DNA from: Spirogloea muscicola
Lineage: Eukaryota > Streptophyta > Zygnematophyceae > Spirogloeales > Spirogloeaceae
Reading direction: 5' to 3'
Length of the DNA: 24,127 nucleotides
Assembly: GCA_009602725.1 (NCBI GenBank)
Contig: WELB01000012.1
Span: 1,071,922 to 1,096,048 of the forward strand
Numbering within the stretch: position 1 is the stretch's first letter; every line of letters begins with the position of its first letter. Shown in pieces: positions 15,644 through 24,127 of this stretch. The translations under genes were made by a program, and so were the position numbers. Under the pieces are notes generated by a model. It saw only the letters and a program-made list of their open reading frames with translations. It did not search any database and was not told the origin of the DNA.

Positions 15644-18600
15644 TCACGAGCTGCTAGCACTACGAAGTTTTCCAGGGCTGGCCAAGCTCGTCAACCTCTG
15701 GCTCTCGCTGGCAATGAGCAAGGGCCGGAGCTCAGTCTCCAGTACTGACAGCATGTCCTTGTACTGGGCAGCATTAGCCTGTGCCTGCATTTGCATAATG
15801 CCAATTTCAACAAATTTTGGCAGCTGTGAGAACTAGACCCAGCATACATGCACTTGATGTTTCAATAGCTGCATTGTAGGTGTGCACTTTGCCACAACAG
15901 CCACAATGACATCGTGACTAAGAAAGCTCAGATTCCCCTGAAAGACAGCAAGGCTAGCATCGCAGGACTACCATCCCCAAAGAAAGTGTTGTGCTGGCTG
16001 ATGCATGTTGAAATCCACTGGACTGTCGGGATAAAAGGAGGGTATGGAACGCAGTTTGCCAGTACCAGCAGCGTGGTGCTGAAGGCACGGAAAAGCTTGA
16101 GATCACTACGAAACAACTCCAAAAGTATCTGCAAACAAGTCAAGAATATCAATTGCCAGCCTCACTCTCTGCAAATGTGGATTGCCCAATACTAGCATGA
16201 TGCAGAGCTTGAAGCAACAACACAAGCTCAATCTCCTTCTTTGTTGGAGTAGAGGAGCCCAGACATGCATACACTCACTCTTTTGGCTGACGTACTTCTG
16301 AAGCATCCACCTACCTCTATGCGCTGTAAAAGGGTTGCGAGCACAATGGTCCACTCGTGAAAGCTAGCCGCCCTCATGTGGTTCAAAACGAACTCGGCAT
16401 CTAGTCTGGCTCGCGGAGAATTTGTGCGGAGCTGCAAACGGAGATGCAGACCTGTATTGCTCAACCATCCTGCCTATGAAAGGCCGGTGGCAGGCACAGA
16501 GCCACAAAGAGATATAAGTCTGCCCAACAAGAGGCAGTCGGAGAACTACCTTGCTGTATACAAGGCGAAGAGCTGTTGGGAAGTCTTCTAATCGTGCACT
16601 CCTTCCTTTCTCTGTTCGCAGGAACTCCTGCACCAGGTGCAAGACACTTTCAAATCATATTCAGTGACGCTTCTCTGGAGACCACAAGTTGGCAGTAATC
16701 TACTAATGCACGTGATACAGACAGAAGGTCTAACAACGTCGCCAGATGCTGTTGGTGATCTTAGAATATGGATACAAGGTGCTGCAATAGGGGCACGTCA
16801 GGTAGCTCTATGATTACTCAACATCTGCACCAGAGACATACATCAAGCTCAAACTGCGTGCCCCTGGCAAACGCTACGAGCTCGTGCAGGTCCTTCTGCC
16901 GAAGTAGGAGAAGAGCATGATCGCCTAGGATGTTCTTCACAGTAGCATGTAAGACATCTGCTCTCAACTGAGGGGCCCTGCAAGATAACCAAGCCACTCT
17001 TGCACGTCAATGTTGCAATAGGCAGGTTGTGAGCCTCCCGCTAATGATCTGCGAACTTGTCAGGCAACATGACTAGGAGAGCATGATCAAGTGGCAAGAG
17101 TCGTGTACGTTGTGGTGAAACCGAAGGAGAAGAATGACTTCAGCAGATGATCTGAGCCGCCATCCGCTTCCTTAGCTGTGCTGCTGTACTCTCTCCCAGA
17201 TCGTAAAAGGAAGCGAACCTGATGAGACTTGGTCATGCGAATATAAGGACTTGCCAGTTGTAGCCACCGGTGAACCCTAGCTCAACCAGGGTATGAGGAT
17301 TCCTTCGCATGTATGTTGGGTGCTGTGCTCAGTAACAGCTAACTGCTTCGATATGTCACTTTGTACGCTTGAACGTAGCAGTCAACTTGTGATCCTCATT
17401 GGGAAATCAACTAATTTCCGTCAGGTACTAAGGCCAATAAACACCAAGAGATTGATATGGCTACTGAACGTAAAGCTGACATATCTCTTTGAGCTGTAAG
17501 GGACAACTGCTCACCAGCTCTCCTGCAAGTTCATACATGCCCACAGACAGCGTAGCCTGCACACAGGAGCGTCAATGATGAGACCTCTAGTCAGCATCTC
17601 TAGTAGCAGCCTTGGCTCTGAAACATGCAAGCTGAAACGACACGATGCACTTTGCTTCTAGGAGAAACCCTGTGCTGCACGAAGCTGTACCTGAAGCAAG
17701 CGCAGAGCATTCTGCTGGCCTATTGTTGGCCCCTCCAACTTCTCAATCACCTATTTCAGCAATATGATCACCTTCAGCCCTAAGCGATGGGCTGGCAGAA
17801 TACATGAGCATTTCTGCAGCTACTCATCAGTTGCTGAAAGGATGGATGCACGCATTTGGCTTCCAATGCACAATGCAGCTCCGCACAGAAGACAGATTGA
17901 GCTTGCAGATTCGAAAGATGTGAAGCAGGTCTTGACTAAGAGCAGGCAGTTTAGACCAGGATATAGCAGGTCGCTGTTCGGTATTGTCTCTTGGCAAAGC
18001 ATTCTTCAAAGAGACTGCAAACAACAGCATGCAGCTCTCTCAAAAACTTACGAACTTTGTTAGACACCCTCCTCAGCAGGTACACACAGTCTATCGTGAC
18101 CTTCTCATGATAGACTGTGACTGCAAGCAGGGGAACAATGCTCCTAGCAGAAGAATACATGCTTACAAGATTAGATTACAAGGAAAGATTAGCTACAGAT
18201 TCAGATTGCGATGTGATCTGAGGTATGTGAAGTTCATGGGCGACATACTCTGTGCTCTTGCCAGCAGAAGCAAACAGCTCTTGCCAATGGCGCCCGTCCG
18301 TTTTCCGAGCAACACTGACAACAACATCGAGATACTCCGGAAAATGACGAATTAACTCACAAGCGCGATCCAACATCGTGGGGCCTCGCTTCTCTTTCCT
18401 CCTCTTCCTAAGCACCGGACTGCATACGTCAAAAGACATGGATTGCCACTGAGCCATCTGATCTTTGCCATGTTAGCAGCAAACAAGAAGATACATTATT
18501 CTACTCATATATCTTGGAGTCAGTAAGTACTTAAGAATTCCTCAACGAAGTGTACAGGGATAAGCAGACATGACATCCTAAGCAATCCTCTAATCCAAGA

Positions 18601-21600
18601 GACCCATGAATACCAATGTACATACTTTGTCATCTCCGCGTCAAAAACCGTGAAGAGAAGCCATTCAAGTGAATGAGAAAAATGTGGCCGATCGGCAGAT
18701 AGCTGGGCTAATTCCACAGCCTCGTCTATTTTATTTCTCTGTGAAAGACAACTGGCAGTGTCTCATAATGTGCAGAAGTCCGTCCTATCACATTACTACC
18801 ATACTGACAAGCATTCTTTTTCATGGAAAAAGCTCATTTTCTGACCATTTCTATGCAAACCTGTGAAACAGACTAACGCAAAGACATCAAATTTGCTCAT
18901 CTGCACACCAGAGTAATTACCTACAAAGCTTGATCTAGCTGCTTGAGTAACAAGCACTACTATGCAGGCAGGAGCAGACTGAATTCTCCAACTAAAGATC
19001 TGACACCAACATCAATCGCATTGCAACAAATATTCACAAGACTGCACCCAAATTGTTGGTAATCAGATTGGTGACTGCCATTGGATATGACGTGCAGATG
19101 AGCACCTGCAGCAGATGACGTAGAAGACAGGGAAGGATAGGTTGAGCTTTGGGTATGGGTTCAAAACAAGGCATATCTGCACATGCTGACAAGGAAAGCC
19201 TCTGGGATATGCCGACTATAACACCAGCAGCAGGCGAAACTCCAACTGGGTACACTTCCCGGTCGAAGTCAAGCTCAGGGTCCAACTGAGATGGTCCTCA
19301 CGGCCAGAAGGAGCAACCAACCATTAGTCAGAGTCAGCAGATCCTTATTACACTGTGATGCCTTGATGACCAACTTTCATTTCATATACATGGGCTTGGA
19401 TCTGACATTACAGTCTCTTCCAGACAAGTACCTGCTGCAGGCTAGCAGAATGAGCAGACGTATCTGCATCTGACGATGGATACCAGACCTGCACAAGAGC
19501 AGTAGCCTTAATCACATCAACCAGACACTCTGGTCACCAGAGCTTCAACCCCACTGAGACGATGCAGATTGTAGATGCAATACCACTGTCAAACACATGA
19601 GACAATCTGAAAAGTCTAGCTTATGCTAGAAAATGTTGACATTACCTGCATGCCACGATGCCCATAAGCCCACCAAGGTACTTCCTCAATGAGAGCAGCT
19701 TCTTCTTCTGGCCGTCCCTGAGTGAGCCAGAAATGCTCAATGCCAAGGACTAGAGGCCTCTCGGAACCTCTCTCAAGGTCTAGTAGTGAAAGTTCACCGT
19801 CCATCCGAAGTAACATGCATCTGCAGTGCTCAAATGGTTGGCATGACAAATGTGTGTCAATGACGTGCAGGAATTTGTCAACCACAATAACCACAGTCAG
19901 GACTGCTCCTGCTAAGTTGGGGTAGATTTGCTGAATTTCAAATATTGATAATGCTACAAAGGTCATGCCACTAAGCACATGAGCAGCTCCGTAGCCTGAG
20001 ATGCAGATGAGCAGTACCTAGTAGGCTGCCTCTGCACTGCCTCCTCAGTTGGTGTAAAACCATCTGACTTAGAAGCTCCAGAATTCGGCACAAACTGCAT
20101 GGCTACCAGGGGCTTCTTGGCACTCATTATTGATAGCTCCCGTACCGTGGTCAACTGCACATTGCAATTTGTATTGCTATGAGAGACACAGCGAGTACCA
20201 CGCACCAGGATCTGCATTGAGATATTTGTGTAAAATGCTGAGCTTACAAGACTTGTGCAACCCTCGATCCTAATTAAGAGATGCGATGCACACACTGATC
20301 GTCCAAGAAAGTATATGCAAACCTGGACAGGCGGCGTCTTTAAGGGAGAAAGCTCTCCATCAATATGAACGTGAAAAACTCGTATTTCAAATGGCGGGGT
20401 TGCTATGAGTATGAAGTCCTGATAGGAGTCCATTGCAATAGGCTCATGTGGAAGAGGCTGACGATACAGAAGAGATGACTCATCCAAGTGGTAACGAGGG
20501 TACAAACTTAGCTCGTACCTGCAGAGAAGTATGTCAGTAAGCTCAGGCTTCCATGAAGTGAACGAGTACAGCGGACACTGTCCTTACCTGCAACACCTGA
20601 TGTACGCGGCTACAAACACCGTCAAGCATGCAGCTCGAGATGTCCAAGCTTACGTGTTGGTGGCTTCTCGGTGGTTGCAGATGACAATGATCCTTCCAAG
20701 CCAAAGAAGGCCCATACACTTCAGCGCCCTCTCCTGAGAGACATCGCCAAACACCCTCCATCTCTTGTGCCTTAGATTGTACAAGATGAGGCCCCTTTGT
20801 CCAGCAATTGCCAGGTATGAACCATCATCATTTGCTGCAACATGACGCACCGGCCAATTGGACCGCATGTATGTTTGCTGCATGGTCGCAAAACCAAGTG
20901 TCCCAGAAGAGAAGGTCAGTGATTATTCGTGTTCTGCTTCACATAGCAGCCTGCTCACCAGCTTACACCAGTCAGCAGTCAGACATCATGACCCTTCCAT
21001 CCTCCTATACAACGGTCAAGAGCTCCAATATGCTCTATTCATTCCAAATAAGAATGAGAAATGCAAATGATTGCTGGAGTCAAGCAGATGCTGGCCCCAA
21101 AGTCCTACATGCGTGATCATAAGCCATGAAGGTAAGCGACCTACTGGGATGACGAGATGTTGCAGTTTCAAGTCATCCTCCTCGTCACTTTGAATGAGTA
21201 AAACCCTATCCTCTGCTTGCATCAGCTGCCAGACGTGAGCGCTGCCAGCTACAGCCCGATCCATGCAACCCCTGGCAAAGGGGAACTGTACAAGCCTCGA
21301 AGCAGTTTCCTGCTCCCCAGCAATGAGCTGGTATGCGTACTCTCCCCACGCCAGCTGTGCAACCCCTTGGACCATAGGTTCGGTGCTTTTTCTGGCTCCT
21401 CCAGGGCCACCAAGCACCACATTGCGAGGAGGGGAGTTCGGCACAACATTGCTCAAGCTGCCCTGCCGTATTGTGCACATAAGTCTGCATCCTGAGACTG
21501 ACCACACGGCCAACCCCCGCTGTCTCCAGCCCACTGCAAACACAGCATTGTCTGGTGACCAGCATATGCAACTTACAGCTCCCGTGTCCTCCACACCATA

Positions 21601-23795
21601 ACTGTCATAGGACCAAGAGATGTGAAGAGGCATCGCCTGTCAGGCATCATCTGAGATTTACTTTCTATCTCAATTCAACCTTTGTAAATAGGGGCAGTGT
21701 TTGCCCAGGTCTTCTATGATTCCACTGGTATTGTCAAGTCTGCACTGCTAGGGCTTGCTAGCTGTACAGCAGTGGAAGAAAAGACTGCCTTGGTCTTGAG
21801 CACGTACATTGTGCAGTGCTTACCCCCAGTCATGAAGGGAGATGGTCCGCAGGTGCGCTGCATTCTCAGCAAGATTGAAAAGTTCAACAGTGCCTCTCCG
21901 CGAGCCCACGGCCAAGACCTGCTGTTTTGCGGCCACTTGTGTGCAGACAGCATCCATGAGCCCTACCCACTTTTCGGGAACAATATCCTCCACTGGCCGC
22001 AAACCCTTGTCACCAACCGAGCACAGGACTGCTCGACCATCCATCAACACTGCAACGAGCAGCCGGAGTGGCTCCGAGTACTCCAGCTGCGCAATGCCCA
22101 TGTGAGACTCAAAGAGCCTCCCATTGCTAGTCGGCAGTACATGGGGCGAAAAGGGCGACATTGGTGTGCATGGTATGCCATTCGCTTCAAGCACATACAT
22201 TGGGCCAATGACATCGCGCGAGTGTTCCCTCCAGAGGTTGGCTGAGCCTCGCAGCTGTTTCATTCAGACGGCCTGAGATGGTATAAGTCCTCAAGCCTCG
22301 ATAACATATACAGGACTCTAGGGTGTTCGAAGCTAGTGGATGCAATCATTATTAGCACTAGAGTGTTTGTGCCTTGCAGCCCTGTAGTATGTTGTGACCT
22401 TTGCTGCAGGCTAATAGTGATATGAACATATCACTATTAGCCTATCACTATCACTGATATGAACAAAAGGCAAAGATGGAGGGGATGATACCTGCCCCCT
22501 CCAGGAGACAATTTGCAGGTGTCCATTGGACTGGCCGAGTAGGATGTTGTCATCGTCGGCGGCCACACTTGTTCTGCAGCAAGAGAACTCAGAAGACAAA
22601 AGTTTGGCGGACAGTCTTCAATCAAGTACCCAGTCTGCCCCTAGGTAGAGCAAGTGAAACCTGTAGGTTGGAACAGAACACCAAGGCGCCAAGCTTTGAG
22701 GCGCCAAGCTTGCTAGCCCATAGTATTTGCCATACACATACCAACTACGCGACGAGGTCACAGTGAAGCTTGTGTGTGAATAGTCAGAGCAAGGTGCTTA
22801 CATTGAGATCTCTCCTCCACTGATTGGAAAGGTTGTGGCTGAGCGGAACTTGATCCGGACAAGCTTCACACCAGTGCCATCATGGCCTGCCAGATGCGGA
22901 AGCGATGCACGCTGGTCGATCCTGTTGATATCGTAGAAATGCAGCACATCTCCAGCAGTCTGCATGAAATGACACAACAGCTTGGCTCACTACCAGGACA
23001 AGGCAGTCGTGGAGCTGCACCTCAAATGCCACCAACACAGTAAGCTTCGTGCTGCCTTTATCCAACTCAAGGGATGACAAGCTAAATACAGTTGCCAGCT
23101 GCATTACAATGCAGCGCAGGTTTTGACAGCATACAGCGGCTGGTGACCAGCTAATTGGACGGCGGCCGTGCTCATGCAGCTCCTCTGGTGCACCTCATGC
23201 AGCAGCTAAGCAGTTGAAGCACCCTTCAACACATTCAGGATGCTCTGCATAGGCTCTGGAGGTGGATGGAATGCTGAGCGTCTGCCATGACTCACCACAA
23301 CGGCGAGAGTCTCAAGGCCATGGTTCCAGAATGCTTGACAACTCCCACCATCATCAGAAATTGACTTTTCTGACCGCACCAACTCGCCGAGCTTCACGCG
23401 ATGCTGCCAGCCGTGCATAAGACATGCACATGTGGCAACAGACACAAGAGTGAGTTGAGAGGAAAGCACCAAGTGCGAGAGGAAGCAGCCAAGTGACTCA
23501 AGCGGTGGCCAGACAGTCTTGAAATCACCACTGCTGATACATGTCAATGTCCCTCTACTTACGGTTCTTTTCGCGTGCTGTGACGCTGGCTGAATTGAAC
23601 GGACAAAGCAGCGCCACACTGCAGAGACGCAAGCCAGCGTATGATCACCTGGCCAGCAGTCCAAACTTGGATGGTCGAGGACGAGACGATGACGAGGAGG
23701 CCGCCGCCGACGCTCACGTGCGCGAGGAGCTCGCCGTCGCCGCTGTCCCTCTCTATAGCCCTGAGGATCTTCGGCCAGCCATAAGCTATATACAT
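15644..23795 (-). CDS. RIC1: RIC1, Rab6/Ypt6 GEF complex subunit, 23 exons
   Basis: RIC1 with RGP1 activates Rab6/Ypt6 for retrograde traffic to the Golgi. The model encodes 1155 aa, similar to plant RIC1 (about 1,100). The start MYIAYGWPK is the first ATG and matches plant RIC1. Residues 1 to about 700 form the WD-repeat part (WSPDNAVFAVGW, GLAVWSVSGCRLM, WRVFGDVSQE, LYPRYHLDESS, TTVRELSIMSAKK, MDGELSLLDL). The C-terminal RIC1 domain follows (AQLSADRPHFSHSLEWLLF, FPEYLDVVVSVARKTDGRHW, ECFAKRQYRTATCYIL, ARLDAEFVLNHM, EWTIVLATLLQR, ELFRSDLKLFRAFS). Exons in transcript order: 23795-23649, 23403-23296, 22959-22802, 22573-22492, 22254-21824, 21601-21145, 20877-20654, 20518-20323, 20154-20018, 19820-19646, 19488-19432, 19285-19106, 18738-18626, 18419-18249, 18014-17957, 17750-17691, 17556-17515, 17218-17109, 16977-16842, 16627-16562, 16431-16315, 16128-16066, 15823-15644. 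Total 3468 nt, with every phase compatible. The donor at 17956 (GTCTAA) is weak. No inactivating change is seen. Confidence 0.95.
22409..22442. repeat. perfect 34-nt palindrome in a RIC1 intron
   Basis: GGCTAATAGTGATATG (22409-22424) is followed by AA and then its exact reverse complement CATATCACTATTAGCC (22427-22442). Degraded echoes (CTATCACTATCACTGATATG) follow directly. It lies in the intron between exons 4 and 5. Confidence 0.95.
22684..22711. repeat. 13-bp direct repeat in a RIC1 intron
   Basis: AGGCGCCAAGCTT occurs twice, 15 bp apart (22684-22696 and 22699-22711), in the intron between exons 3 and 4. It is a small local duplication with no evident function. Confidence 0.85.
22994..23098 (-). 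other. possible in-frame cassette exon of RIC1
   Basis: Inside the intron between exons 2 and 3 is a 105-nt block bounded by a TGCAG acceptor and a GTAGTG donor. It is open in the frame set by exon 2 (phase 0 on both sides). It encodes a natural-looking 35-residue stretch beginning LATVFSLSSLELDKG and ending LHDCLVL. The family match runs straight from exon 2 (LETLAVV) into exon 3 (TAGDVLHFYD), so the main transcript should skip it. Chance remains a reasonable explanation. Confidence 0.25.
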
Positions 23796-24127
23796 GATCT
23801 GCCGCTGCGAGCGCCCCTCTCCCGCTTCACCTGGCACTGGAGCCGGTTACCTCCTACAACCAGCCGCGGTCTAGCCGCGCCCTGGGGCGGTGACTATGTA
23901 CTGCGTCCTCAGAGGGCGTCCACTGGCCTTGCTGCAGGTCCTTTCACGGCGGCGCAAGCTCCATAGGCCACCGCAGCCTCGTCCGCTAGCCAGGTCACGA
24001 CGCCAAACCAGGTCTCCGGGCCGTGGCAGCCGCGCCTCCCGACGCTGCGCGCCTGTACCGCAGCCGGAGGCCGCCTCTCCTCGTCCCGCCAGCGGCGGCG
24101 GCTGCGGCGGCGGCGGCGGCGGCGGCG
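23796..24127 (-). promoter_or_regulatory. 5' region of RIC1
   Basis: GC-rich DNA upstream of the RIC1 start, ending at the window edge in a triplet tract. The frame is open for 14 codons upstream of the ATG from a GTG at 23837, but the conserved plant start argues for the ATG at 23795. No TATA box was seen. CGG runs on the plus strand at 24089-24127, the opposite of the sense-strand CGG at the BAG6 start, so a divergent gene may begin just beyond the window. Confidence 0.4.
24089..24127. repeat. CGG triplet tract at right edge
   Basis: A GCGGCGGCTG-type run passes into pure CGG repeats that continue past the window edge, so its full length is unknown. It sits about 300 bp upstream of the RIC1 start codon. 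Confidence 0.9.

Noticed and set aside
23559-23837. Upstream RIC1 start at 23837
   Set aside because: That codon is GTG. The ATG at 23795 gives the conserved plant-type N-terminus.
1-24127. CRISPR arrays, operons, phage or plasmid features, ribosome-binding sites
   Set aside because: The window is intron-rich nuclear eukaryotic DNA. The repeats are dispersed or tandem, not regularly spaced short repeats with unique spacers.

Overview
This is a nuclear eukaryotic window, not a prokaryotic one. Two long genes are each cut into more than 20 small exons. The introns are short (about 30-360 bp), start mostly with GTGAG or GTAAG and end mostly in TGCAG. The RIC1 protein starts MYIAYGWPK, close to the land-plant form as I recall it (MYMAYGWP). 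With the TGCAG acceptors and the CGG-rich 5' ends, this suggests the green lineage, probably an alga. I cannot name a species. The base at 14714 is an unresolved N.

Layout. Positions 1-6260 are a mosaic of dispersed repeats. One short inverted-repeat family recurs in both orientations, and there is a 258-bp tandem duplication. The mosaic ends with a decayed LINE-type retrotransposon fragment (5700-6262, minus). A CGG-rich 5' region (about 6300-6440) then leads into a complete BAG6-like gene with an N-terminal ubiquitin-like domain (6383 to 12784 or 12373, plus). From about 12.8 to 15.6 kb is an intergenic stretch with another copy of the inverted-repeat family (13718-14018) and an isolated GC-rich CCG island (14391-14800) that has no recognised gene. 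From 15644 to 23795 on the minus strand is a complete RIC1 gene of 23 exons. Its upstream region (23796-24127) ends in another CGG tract at the right edge.

The two genes converge and have no operon-like relation. RIC1 is half of the RIC1-RGP1 exchange factor for Rab6/Ypt6 at the Golgi. BAG6 is a cytosolic and nuclear ubiquitin-like chaperone factor. I assembled both exon models by hand from reading frame, splice phase and remembered family similarity. In both, the phases match at every junction and the total is a multiple of three (3468 nt for RIC1; 3102 or 3048 nt for BAG6).

I found no convincing new biological system. The items most worth checking are the inverted-repeat family, a possible in-frame 105-nt cassette exon in RIC1, a perfect 34-nt palindrome in a RIC1 intron, and the orphan GC island between the genes.
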